Assembly (NCBI GenBank): GCA_044348345.1
Contig: JBIKSZ010000084.1
Location: 1-14,301 of the forward strand
Origin: Falsiroseomonas sp044348345
GTDB taxonomy: Bacteria; Pseudomonadota; Alphaproteobacteria; Acetobacterales; Acetobacteraceae
DNA: 14,301 nucleotides
Direction: 5' to 3'
The position numbers were made by a program, and so were the translations under genes. Shown piece after piece: positions 1 to 6,368 of this stretch. The notes beneath the pieces were generated by a model, which was not told the DNA's origin, did no database searches, and worked only from the letters and a program-made list of their open reading frames with translations. Numbering within the stretch: the first letter of the stretch is position 1; each line of letters starts with the position of its first letter.

Positions 1-173
1 CGGGGCGTGATATCGAACCACACGGCGCAGAGCGCGATCCAGAGGATCAGCGCGATCCAGATACCCCAGCGCAGCGCGCGCTTGCGGAAGGGCTCGACAA
101 AGGCCAGCGGGACGCGCGCGCGGGCCAGCGCGATTTGTTCGGGTGTCATGCCAGGGGTCGTGCGGGGCGTCAT
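1..173 (-). CDS. phnE: PhnE-type phosphonate ABC permease, second copy (partial, 3' end outside window)
   Basis: The first 57 codons of a second membrane permease of the phosphonate importer are visible; the gene runs off the left edge. The ATG at 173-171 overlaps the TGA of the preceding phnE by four bases (ATGA), which argues for translational coupling. The visible protein has a basic, soluble N-terminus of about 35 residues with FRKRALRW just before a hydrophobic segment at about residues 37-53 (rich in W, I, L and A), as expected for the first membrane helix of a binding-protein-dependent permease. Residue 9 is also Met (149), a possible alternative start. Assignment to PhnE rests on position directly after phnC-phnE, since tandem phnE1-phnE2 is a common arrangement in alphaproteobacteria; the diagnostic cytoplasmic loop lies outside the window. 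Confidence 0.7.
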   Translation of the reverse strand, partial: MTPRTTPGMTPEQIALARARVPLAFVEPFRKRALRWGIWIALILWIALCAVWFDITP

Positions 174-1066
174 GCGCGGCCCCCCTCGGTCAGGCGTTTG
201 CGCAGGCGTTCGGACACCAGGTCGATCAGCGTTACCGTGACGATGATCAGCACGACGATGGCGCTGATCTCCTCATAGTAGTTCTGCGCAATGACGGCGT
301 AGAGTTCCTGCCCGATCCCGCCTGCGCCAACGAAGCCGATGACGCTGGCGCCGCGGACATTGATCTCGAAGCGCAGGATCGCGTAGCTCAGGAAGTTCGG
401 CAGCACCTGGGGCAGCACGCCGAAGCGCATCTGCTGCACCCAATTGCCGCCGGCGCATTTCACGCCATCCGCCGCGCCGAGATCGGTGTTCTCGATCACT
501 TCGGCGAAAAGCTTGCCGAGCGCGCCGACGCTGTGGATCAGGATCGCGAGGATGCCGGCCAGCGGGCCGATGCCGAAGGCCCAGACGAAGATCAGCGCAT
601 AGACGATCTCCGGCACCGTGCGGCAGGCTTCCAGAAAGCGACGCACGGAAGCCGATAGCCAGGGCGCGACGCCGCTGTTGCGCGCCGAGAGGAAGGCGAG
701 CGCGAAGGCGAGCAGCGCGCCGAACAGCGTGGCGAAGGCGGCGATATTCGCCGTCTCCAGCAGCAGCAACGACCAGCTATCGAGCCGGTAGAACCAATAG
801 GCGAGGGAGCCTTCCTGCTGCGGGCTGGCCAACAGGTGCCGCCATTCGAGATGCGGTACGGTCTGCGCCAGGTACTCGCCGAAGCGGGGAATGCCGTCCA
901 CGAGCCGCGCCGGGCTGACCTCGCTGAACCAGGCGGAGACCAGCAGGGCCAGGACCAGCAGACCGCCATAGAGCAGCGTGGCGCGCCGGCGCTGGGCCAG
1001 CAGCTCCGCCCGTCGTCGCTCGAAGGCGATAATGGCCGGGGAGGCGGATATCGCGGTGGCCGACAT
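170..1066 (-). CDS. phnE: PhnE phosphonate ABC transporter permease
   Basis: Inner-membrane permease of an ABC importer for phosphonates or phosphate esters, 298 residues. Hydrophobic segments lie at about 30-46, 100-127, 153-180, 225-245 and 265-285. Between the last pairs is the cytoplasmic coupling loop typical of these permeases, about residues 184-223, with GKLFAEVIENTD and the alanine/glycine turn before VLPQVLP. The GFVGAGGIG stretch at 244-252 is characteristic of PhnE-type permeases. The ATG at 1066 shares one base with the TGA of phnC, and the gene's own TGA overlaps the next permease by four bases, so all three genes should be one translation-coupled transcript. A much longer open frame continues upstream to 1903, but that part is only a shadow of phnC. 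PhnE pairs with PhnC ATPase; the periplasmic binding protein PhnD is not encoded beside it. Confidence 0.9.
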   Translation of the reverse strand: MSATAISASPAIIAFERRRAELLAQRRRATLLYGGLLVLALLVSAWFSEVSPARLVDGIPRFGEYLAQTVPHLEWRHLLASPQQEGSLAYWFYRLDSWSLLLLETANIAAFATLFGALLAFALAFLSARNSGVAPWLSASVRRFLEACRTVPEIVYALIFVWAFGIGPLAGILAILIHSVGALGKLFAEVIENTDLGAADGVKCAGGNWVQQMRFGVLPQVLPNFLSYAILRFEINVRGASVIGFVGAGGIGQELYAVIAQNYYEEISAIVVLIIVTVTLIDLVSERLRKRLTEGGRA

Positions 1067-1857
1067 CAGGCGTGCGCTGCCGCGGCTGCGGGGTGCTCGT
1101 TGAATTCGTGCTCGGCGACGCCGTAGATCTCTCGCACGCGGTCCGCGGTGAGCTCGGCGGGCGGGCCGTCGAACATCACGCGGCCGGCCTGCATGGCAAC
1201 GATCCGGTCGCAATAGGCCCGCGCGGTGTCGAGGTGGTGAAGGTTGGTCAGGACGGTGATCCCGTCCTCCCGGTTCACCTGGCGCAGCGCGTCCATCACG
1301 GTCTTGGCGTTGCGCGGATCGAGCGAGGCGATGGGCTCGTCCGCCAGGATCAGCCGCGGCTCCTGCAGCAGGGCGCGGCAGATCGCCACGCGCTGCTGCT
1401 GCCCGCCGGATAGCGTGTCGGCGCGCTGCAAGGCGGTGTCGGCCAGGTCGAAGCGGTCCAGCGCGGCGACGGCCATCGCGCGCTCCTCCACGGTGAAGAG
1501 CCTGAGCAGCGAGGTCAGCGTGCCCATCAGCCCGGGCCGATGGTTCAGGCGCCCGATCAGCACATTCGTCAGCACGTCCAGGCGCTGCACCAGGTTGAAT
1601 TGCTGGAAGATCATCGCGCAGTCGGTGCGCCAGCGACGGAGCGCCGCGCCCTTCAGCGCGGTAACATCCTGGCCGCCATAGAGGATCTGTCCCGCGGAGG
1701 GTTCGGTCAGGCGGTTCACCATCCGCAGCAGCGTGGATTTGCCCGCACCGGACCGCCCGATGATGCCGACCATCTGCCCGTCGGGGATGGCGAGGCTCAC
1801 CCCGTCCACCGCGGTTACGGCGCCGAAGCTTCGCGTCAGGCCCCGAAACTCCAGCAT
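1066..1857 (-). CDS. phnC: PhnC phosphonate ABC transporter ATP-binding protein
   Basis: Cytoplasmic ATPase energising phosphonate/phosphate-ester import, 263 residues, the usual length for PhnC. Walker A GRSGAGKST is at 34-42, the Q-loop at about 85-86 (FQQFNLV), the signature LSGGQ at 149-153, Walker B LILADEP at 169-175 followed by SLDP, and the switch histidine at about 207 in TNLHHLD. The FNLV stretch followed by a long insert with LTSLLRLF is typical of PhnC rather than of amino-acid importers. The ATG at 1857 has a good ribosome site, AGGGAAGGA at 1874-1866, eight bases upstream. It is the first gene of the minus-strand operon and is divergent from the NIPSNAP gene. No phnD is present between phnC and phnE or upstream, which is unusual because the order phnC-phnD-phnE is common. 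Confidence 0.92.
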   Translation of the reverse strand: MLEFRGLTRSFGAVTAVDGVSLAIPDGQMVGIIGRSGAGKSTLLRMVNRLTEPSAGQILYGGQDVTALKGAALRRWRTDCAMIFQQFNLVQRLDVLTNVLIGRLNHRPGLMGTLTSLLRLFTVEERAMAVAALDRFDLADTALQRADTLSGGQQQRVAICRALLQEPRLILADEPIASLDPRNAKTVMDALRQVNREDGITVLTNLHHLDTARAYCDRIVAMQAGRVMFDGPPAELTADRVREIYGVAEHEFNEHPAAAAAHA

Positions 1858-2049
1858 GCCGGCCGTCCTTCCCTGGCGCCGCCCTGGGCCGGCGGCGCGT
1901 CATTCAATCGTTCACTTCTACGCAGCGAATGCGCCGTCTGACATCCCGCCCGGCTTGCGGCTTTCGCGATCGGTGCGATCCTGGCCGCCTGTCCCTGACC
2001 CGCGGATGGCGGCCAGTGCTGCGGCCATCGCCCAAGAAGGTGCCTGCCC
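1858..2049. other. divergent intergenic region between phnC and the NIPSNAP gene
   Basis: This 192-base stretch must hold the promoters of both divergent transcripts. The only clear signals are the two ribosome sites: AGGGAAGGA (1874-1866, minus strand) for phnC and AAGAAGG (2034-2040, plus strand) for the NIPSNAP gene. A relatively AT-richer patch around 1900-1920 could carry the phnC promoter, but no convincing -35/-10 pair is visible. A single TGTCA-like half site (minus strand, around 1938-1944) is not followed by a second copy at the spacing of a Pho box. Confidence 0.4.
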
Positions 2050-2388
2050 ATGATCGCCGATCTCCGGATCTACACGACGCTGCCGAACCGGCTGGCCGAA
2101 TTCGTCGCGCTCTATGAGGAGAAGGCCTGGCCGTTGCAGCTGAAGTATCTGGAGAATTGCCTGGGCTGGTACACGACGGTGGAAGGGGCGCTGAACACGG
2201 TCGTCCATCTCTGGGGTTATGCCGACCAGGGCGACCGGGAGCGGCGGCGGGCAGCCATGGCGGCCGATCCGGCCTGGGGCGCCTATCTGCAGGAAGCCGG
2301 CGCCCGCGGGATGCTCATCAAGATGGAGAACCGGATCATCCGGCCGACCGGCTTCTTCGAGGCGTTCCAGGCAGCGCGCCGGAGCTGA
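2050..2388 (+). CDS. NIPSNAP family protein
   Basis: Small cytoplasmic protein of 112 residues, the usual size for bacterial NIPSNAP-domain proteins, which adopt a dimeric alpha/beta-barrel ferredoxin-like fold. Family marks are the opening beta strand with RIYTT, the NRLAEFVALYEEKAWPLQ helix, the central WYTTVEGALNTVVHLWGY strand-turn-strand, and a tryptophan-centred AADPAWGAYL segment. No catalytic residues are established for the bacterial members and no signal peptide or membrane segment is seen. The start is supported by AAGAAGG nine bases upstream of the ATG. It stands alone between the phn operon, which is divergent, and the Zur-controlled znuA gene. Its function is unknown; recognition of the family is good, but there is no basis for a specific substrate. 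Confidence 0.8.
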   Translation: MIADLRIYTTLPNRLAEFVALYEEKAWPLQLKYLENCLGWYTTVEGALNTVVHLWGYADQGDRERRRAAMAADPAWGAYLQEAGARGMLIKMENRIIRPTGFFEAFQAARRS

Positions 2389-2431
2389 CACCCTTGCGTC
2401 GAGCCTTGCTCGGCGCCTAGGCCTCGCGTAT

Positions 2432-2444
2432 GTTATGGTATAAC
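2432..2444. promoter_or_regulatory. Zur operator upstream of znuA
   Basis: A perfect inverted repeat, GTTAT-GGT-ATAAC, sits 16 bases before the znuA ATG. Flanking bases extend the resemblance to the proteobacterial Zur box (TGTTATANTATAACA type): a T before the left arm and GTTTC after the right arm. It stands out as an AT-rich island in very GC-rich surroundings. The right half also reads as an extended -10 (TG-G-TATAAC, 2436-2444), so bound Zur would block RNA polymerase. The operator and its position directly before a zinc-binding protein gene agree. The -10 assignment and a short leader of about ten bases are inference. Confidence 0.85.
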
Positions 2445-2460
2445 GTTTCTGAGGCCTGAC

Positions 2461-3432
2461 ATGCGCCGTCGCCATCTTCTGCGGCTTGCCCCGGCCCTGC
2501 TCCTGCCGGTCATCGTCCCGGGGGCCGGGCGCGCCCAAGGGCGTGCAGATGGGCCGCTCCGGGTCGTCGCGTCCTTCTCGATCCTCGGGGACATGACGCG
2601 CCAGATCGCGGGCGATCGGGTGGCGCTGCGCACCGTGGCGGGCCCGAATGTGGACGCGCACACTTTCCAGCCCCGTCCTTCGGATGCAGAGGCGCTGCGG
2701 GGTGCGGGGCTGACGGTGCGCAATGGCCTCGGCTTCGATTCCTGGTTCGACCGCATGCTGCGCTCGGCGAACTGGCGCGGCACGACCGTGACCGCGACCG
2801 AGGGCATCACGCCGCTCCGCATGGCGGCCCATTCACATGGCCATGGCCACAGCCATGGCGGGGCCGGCCAGCAGCAGGGCGGCCAGCCGCGCACCGTGCC
2901 CGACCCGCATGCCTGGCAGGATCTGCGCCTTGGCATCCGCTATGTGCGGACCATCGGCGCCGCGCTGGCGGCCGCCGATGCCGCCAACGCCGCCGCCTAT
3001 GCCGAGGCCGTGGAGGCCTATGCCGCGCGGCTCACGGCGCTCGACGCATGGGTGCGCGCGGAGATCGCCACCGTGCCGGAGGCGCGGCGCAAGGTGGTCA
3101 CCAGTCATGATGCCTTCGGCTATTTCGGCGCGGCCTATGGCATCCGCTTCCTGGCCCCGCAGGGTGTCTCCACCGAAGCCGAGCCGAGTGCCGCGGAAGT
3201 GGGCCGGCTGATCCGCCAGATCCGCAATGAGGGGATCACCGCCGTCTTCATGGAGAATATGGGCAACGCCGCCACCCTGCAGCGCCTGGCGCAGGAGGCG
3301 GGCGTGCGCGTGCGCGGCCGGCTCTATGCCGATGCGCTCTCGGCCCCCGACGGTGCGGCCGCGACCTATGAGGCGATGTTCCGCCACAATGTCGGGCTGC
3401 TGGTGCCCGCGATGCGGGGCGAGGCGGCCTGA
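2461..3432 (+). CDS. znuA: zinc ABC transporter substrate-binding protein (ZnuA/TroA family)
   Basis: Periplasmic metal-binding protein of the cluster A-I (ZnuA/TroA) family, 323 residues. An N-terminal export signal covers about residues 1-25: RRR, then a leucine/proline hydrophobic core, then AGRAQ. The arginine pair makes Tat export conceivable. Predicted metal ligands are H67 (VDAHTFQPRP), H150 (PDPHAW), H216 (VTSHDAFGYF) and D291 (YADALS). A His-rich loop, HSHGHGHSH at 124-132, lies just before the second ligand region; such loops are typical of zinc-specific rather than manganese-specific members. The ATG at 2461 has GAGG six bases upstream, overlapping the region downstream of the Zur box. 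The transporter's ATPase and permease (znuC, znuB) are not adjacent; the next gene encodes a DUF423 protein, so this is an orphan binding-protein gene. Zinc specificity is inferred from the loop and operator. Confidence 0.88.
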   Translation: MRRRHLLRLAPALLLPVIVPGAGRAQGRADGPLRVVASFSILGDMTRQIAGDRVALRTVAGPNVDAHTFQPRPSDAEALRGAGLTVRNGLGFDSWFDRMLRSANWRGTTVTATEGITPLRMAAHSHGHGHSHGGAGQQQGGQPRTVPDPHAWQDLRLGIRYVRTIGAALAAADAANAAAYAEAVEAYAARLTALDAWVRAEIATVPEARRKVVTSHDAFGYFGAAYGIRFLAPQGVSTEAEPSAAEVGRLIRQIRNEGITAVFMENMGNAATLQRLAQEAGVRVRGRLYADALSAPDGAAATYEAMFRHNVGLLVPAMRGEAA

Positions 3433-3498
3433 GGCGCCGATGGGCCTGCTGGCGCCGACTGATGGTGTTGCGCACCGCGCTGGGCTAACGCGTGGGGC

Positions 3499-3858
3499 AT
3501 GTCCCGAAGCTGGATGGTCCTGGGCGCCCTGCTCGGGCTGATATCGGTGGCGATGGCCGCCTATGCCTCGCACGGCTTGCCGCCCGAGCGCGCGACGCTT
3601 GCCATGACGGGCGCGCAGCTCGGCGCCTGGCATGCGCTCGCGCTGCTCTTCGCCGGGCTGCTGGCGGAGCGGCGGCGCGGGCCCCTGCCGCATCTGGCGG
3701 CTGGCTGCTTCGCGCTGGGCGCGCTGGCCTTCTGTGTCGGCGTCTGGCTGCGGGCGCTGGCTGACACTTCGCTCGGCCCGATCACGCCGGCGGGCGGGAT
3801 GGTGCTGCTGCTGGGCTGGGTGCTGCTGGCCGGCGGCGCGCTGGCGCGCGACCGATGA
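3499..3858 (+). CDS. DUF423 (YgdD family) inner-membrane protein
   Basis: A 119-residue, very hydrophobic protein with about four predicted membrane helices (roughly 5-25, 38-57, 64-88 and 93-115), matching the DUF423/YgdD family in length and layout. Family marks are the N-terminal LGALLGLISVAMAAYASHGL, with the conserved alanine-histidine-glycine turn, the central Q-x-x-A-W-H-A-L-A-L-L helix, and the final ITPAGGMVLLLGW segment. Its biochemical role is unknown. The stop codon overlaps the start of the rlmM-like gene by four bases (ATGA), so the two should be translated together. The same neighbour pair (ygdD-rlmM) is known from E. coli. Upstream, 66 bases separate it from znuA and no strong ribosome site precedes the ATG. 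Confidence 0.85.
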   Translation: MSRSWMVLGALLGLISVAMAAYASHGLPPERATLAMTGAQLGAWHALALLFAGLLAERRRGPLPHLAAGCFALGALAFCVGVWLRALADTSLGPITPAGGMVLLLGWVLLAGGALARDR

Positions 3859-4766
3859 TCGCCAGCGCCTATCTTGCTGCCGAAGGCTTCGAGCCTGATC
3901 TCGCGGAGGAATTGCGCCGCGCCGGCGTGCGCATCGCGGCCTGGCATGGGCGGCTGGCGCTGTCGCCCAACCCGCCGCGCGCCACGGCCTGGGCGCTCGA
4001 CACCTGGACCGCCCCGCGCGAGATCGAAGCTCCCTCAGTGAAGGCGGCGGCCGATGCGCTGCGTGCCATCCAGCGCAACTGGGCCTGCTATGCCGCCGCG
4101 CATCACCGCCGCAGCGCGCTGATCACCGAACGCCTGCCGCCGGTGAAGGCGCGGCCCCTGGCCTTTCCCGCGCCCGCGCCGCAGGGGCATCTGGGTGCCT
4201 GGACCTTGCTGGCGCCCGACCGCCTGCTGGCCGCGCCCACCAAGACCAGCCCCTTCGTGAATGGCGAGGTCGCCTTCGTCGAGGACAAGGAAGGCCCGCC
4301 GTCCCGCGCCTATCTCAAGCTGTGGGAGGCGCTGACGCGCCTTGGGCGGTATCCGGGGCCGGGCGAGACCTGCCTTGATCTTGGCGCGTCGCCGGGCGGC
4401 TGGACTTGGGCCTTGGCGCAGCTCGGCGCGCGGGTGATCGCGGTGGACAAGGCGCCGCTCGAGCCGCGGGTGGTGGCGATGCCAGGCGTGTCCGTGCGGC
4501 AGGAAAGCGCCTTCGGCCTCGACCCGAAGAGCCTGCCGCCGGTGGACTGGCTGTTCAGCGATGTCATCTGCTACCCGGCGCGGCTGCTGGCGCTGGTGCA
4601 GCGCTGGATTGCGGCGGAGGCCGCGCGCAACCTGGTCTGCACCATCAAGTTCCAGGGCGCGACCGACCACGAAGTGGCGGCCGGCTTCGCCGCCATTCCC
4701 GGCGCCGTGCTGTTCCACAGCGCCCAGAACAAGCACGAACTGACCTTTGCCCGCTTGGCGCCGTGA
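3855..4766 (+). CDS. rlmM: RlmM-type 23S rRNA 2'-O-ribose methyltransferase (C2498)
   Basis: SAM-dependent RNA 2'-O-methyltransferase of the RlmM/FtsJ-like class, 303 residues. The Rossmann motif I, DLGASPGGWT, is at 175-184, followed by an acidic residue at the next strand end (VIAVDK, D198). The catalytic KDKE tetrad is recognisable as K155 (RAYLKLWE), D236 (LFSDVICY), K265 (TIKFQG) and E295 (QNKHELT). The N-terminal 150 residues would be the RNA-binding part; they are shorter than in E. coli RlmM (about 366 residues), so that domain is reduced here. By homology the target is C2498 of 23S rRNA. The gene starts inside the DUF423 stop codon, indicating coupled translation. It is the last plus-strand protein gene before the tRNA. 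Confidence 0.85.
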   Translation: MIASAYLAAEGFEPDLAEELRRAGVRIAAWHGRLALSPNPPRATAWALDTWTAPREIEAPSVKAAADALRAIQRNWACYAAAHHRRSALITERLPPVKARPLAFPAPAPQGHLGAWTLLAPDRLLAAPTKTSPFVNGEVAFVEDKEGPPSRAYLKLWEALTRLGRYPGPGETCLDLGASPGGWTWALAQLGARVIAVDKAPLEPRVVAMPGVSVRQESAFGLDPKSLPPVDWLFSDVICYPARLLALVQRWIAAEAARNLVCTIKFQGATDHEVAAGFAAIPGAVLFHSAQNKHELTFARLAP

Positions 4767-4779
4767 CTTATATCGCGCC

Positions 4780-4888
4780 CGAAGGCTTCGCCTTCGTGCC
4801 CCTCAGACGCCGGGCGGGCCGCATCCGCGGCCCTTGGCTTCGCGGCACAGGCCGCGGCGCGCATTCGCGCGCTCGGCCCTTCGGGCCG
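4780..4888. repeat. five tandem short hairpins between rlmM and tRNA-Leu
   Basis: Five perfect inverted repeats follow one another. CGAAGGC-TTC-GCCTTCG is at 4780-4796, GGGCCGC-ATCC-GCGGCCC at 4816-4833, CGCGGC-ACAG-GCCGCG at 4841-4856, GCGCGC-ATTC-GCGCGC at 4857-4872, and CGGCCC-TTC-GGGCCG at 4874-4888. Stems are 6-7 base pairs and loops 3-4 bases. The first begins 13 bases after the rlmM stop codon. None is followed by a T-run, so this is not a canonical intrinsic terminator. It may act as a transcript-end/stability structure or be a copy of a dispersed intergenic repeat. It accounts for most of the 164-base gap before the tRNA, and no credible gene lies there. Confidence 0.65.
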
Positions 4889-4930
4889 CAGGTCTGAACC
4901 TCGCGTGTTGGGCATGGCGACCAGGGCAGC

Positions 4931-5013
4931 GCCCGCCTGGCGGAATGGTAGACGCAGCGGACTTAAAATCCGCAATCCGTAAGGGTGTGCCGGTTCGAGT
5001 CCGGCGGCGGGCA
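4931..5013 (+). tRNA. tRNA-Leu (anticodon UAA)
   Basis: An 83-base class II tRNA. The acceptor stem GCCCGCC (4931-4937) pairs with GGCGGGC (5006-5012), with discriminator A at 5013, as in leucine tRNAs. The D-arm contains TGGCGGAATGGTAGACGC. The anticodon stem GCGGA/TCCGC (4957-4961, 4969-4973) encloses loop CTTAAAA with anticodon TAA at 4964-4966, reading UUA. A long variable arm follows, then the T-arm GCCGG-TTCGAGT-CCGGC (4989-5005). The CCA end is not encoded and must be added after transcription. Only eight bases separate it from the convergent aldehyde dehydrogenase gene. Confidence 0.96.
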
Positions 5014-5021
5014 TCCTGGTT

Positions 5022-6368
5022 TCAGCGCTTCCCGACGAGGCGATCCAGCAGCTTCAGCGCCATCGGCCGTCGCGGCAGGTCGAACAGGCGCGACAGGCTC
5101 CAGCCGCCATGCCGCACGCGGGCGCGCATGTCGGAGAAGGCGAGGAACCCCGCCCGCCCGTGATAGCGCCCTTGGCCGGAGGCACCGACGCCGCCGAAGC
5201 CAATCGAGGGAAAGGCCGCATATTCCACCGCGCGCCCGGTGACGATCGCGCCGGAGCGCGTCGCGGCGGCCACCGCGTCTTCCTCCGCCGTGCTGGCGCC
5301 GAACAGGTAGATCGCCAGCGGTGGCGTGCGCGCGGTGATCCAGCCGATGGCCGCGGCGAGGTCGGGCAACGTCTCGACCGCCAGCACGGGGCCGAAGATC
5401 TCCTCGCGCCCCAGCGCGGCATCGGCCGGCGCTTCTGCCAGCGTCAGCGCACGACGGCGGCCTTCGGCATCCGGCGCCAGCGGCGTGAGCTGCGCATCGC
5501 GCGTCAACGCATCAAGCCGCGCGGCCTGCGCGTCGGAGGCGATGGCGCCTTCCGGCAGCGCGATGCCGCTGGCGCGGCAGGCGGCGGCGAAATCGGCCAC
5601 GCTGTGCCCGACCAGCAGCACCGTGTCGGGCGCGATGCAGGTCTGCCCGGCATTGACCGCCTTGGCGGCGAGGATGTTGCGCGCCGCCTCCGCCAGATTG
5701 GCGCCGGGCAGCACCACGGCCGGGCATTTGCCGCCGAGTTCCAGCGTCACCGGCACCAGGTTGCGCGCGGCGGCCTCGGCGACCTTGCGGCCGGTCGCGG
5801 TGCCGCCGGTGAAGACCAGATGATCCCAGGGCTGCGCTGCAAAGGACGCAGCGACTGTGGCGTCGCCTTCGACGCAGGCGGCCATGTCGGGGCCGAGCGC
5901 GTCCTGCAGCACCGTGCCGATCAGCGCGGCGGTGCGCGGCACGAGCTCCGACGGTTTCACCGCAACGCGGTTGCCCGCGGCGATCGCATCCACGACCGGC
6001 CAGAGGGCGAGCTGCACCGGATAGTTCCAGGGCGCGATGATGCCGATGATGCCCTTCGGCACCGGCTCCTCCCGCGCGCTGGTGGGCCAGAAGGGATAGG
6101 GCACATAGGCCCGCCGTGGCCGCGCCCAGCGCGTGAGGTTGCGGCGCGAATAGCGCGCGGCATCGGCAACGACGAGCACATCTGCGAGCAGCGTGTCGAG
6201 CCGCGAGCGCCCGCCGTAATCGGCATCGAGCGCCGCCGCGAAATCCTCGGCGCGGGCGAGGAGCGTGTCGGCCAGCCGGGCGAGCATCGCGCGGCGTGCC
6301 GCGATGTCGGGACGGCCATGGCGCGCTTCAGCGGCGCGCAGCCGGGCAAGTGCTGCTGCCGGTGTCAT
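5022..6368 (-). CDS. aldehyde dehydrogenase, probably of C30 carotenoid aldehydes
   Basis: NAD(P)-dependent aldehyde dehydrogenase of 448 residues, the short ALDH3-like class. Visible motifs are PWNYP with the oxyanion asparagine N114, the cofactor-binding VKPSE (K138), the FTGGTATG turn at 187-193, the general base E210 in LELGGK, the catalytic nucleophile C244 in NAGQTC, and EEIFGP at 322-327. All key residues are present. The ATG at 6368 shares one base with the hpnE stop, so translation is coupled; the open frame extends upstream, but only inside hpnE. As the last gene of the carotenoid operon its likely job is to oxidise the terminal aldehyde left by the CrtP-like oxidase to the carboxylate, as AldH does in staphyloxanthin synthesis and the corresponding dehydrogenase does in Methylomonas. 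The substrate is inferred from context; the enzyme class is certain. Confidence 0.85.
   Translation of the reverse strand: MTPAAALARLRAAEARHGRPDIAARRAMLARLADTLLARAEDFAAALDADYGGRSRLDTLLADVLVVADAARYSRRNLTRWARPRRAYVPYPFWPTSAREEPVPKGIIGIIAPWNYPVQLALWPVVDAIAAGNRVAVKPSELVPRTAALIGTVLQDALGPDMAACVEGDATVAASFAAQPWDHLVFTGGTATGRKVAEAAARNLVPVTLELGGKCPAVVLPGANLAEAARNILAAKAVNAGQTCIAPDTVLLVGHSVADFAAACRASGIALPEGAIASDAQAARLDALTRDAQLTPLAPDAEGRRRALTLAEAPADAALGREEIFGPVLAVETLPDLAAAIGWITARTPPLAIYLFGASTAEEDAVAAATRSGAIVTGRAVEYAAFPSIGFGGVGASGQGRYHGRAGFLAFSDMRARVRHGGWSLSRLFDLPRRPMALKLLDRLVGKR

Noticed and set aside
1067..1903. N-terminal extension of the phnE reading frame to 577 residues
   Set aside because: The extra part is an arginine/proline-rich out-of-frame shadow of phnC; the ATG at 1066 fits the permease and the overlap with the phnC stop.
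1930..1950. Possible Pho box upstream of phnC
   Set aside because: Only one TGTCA-like half is present; no second repeat at 11-base spacing.
4571..5014. 147-residue minus-strand open frame ending over the tRNA
   Set aside because: It begins with the classic false translation of an antisense tRNA-Leu gene (AGLEPAHPYGLRI) and continues through hairpins and antisense rlmM.
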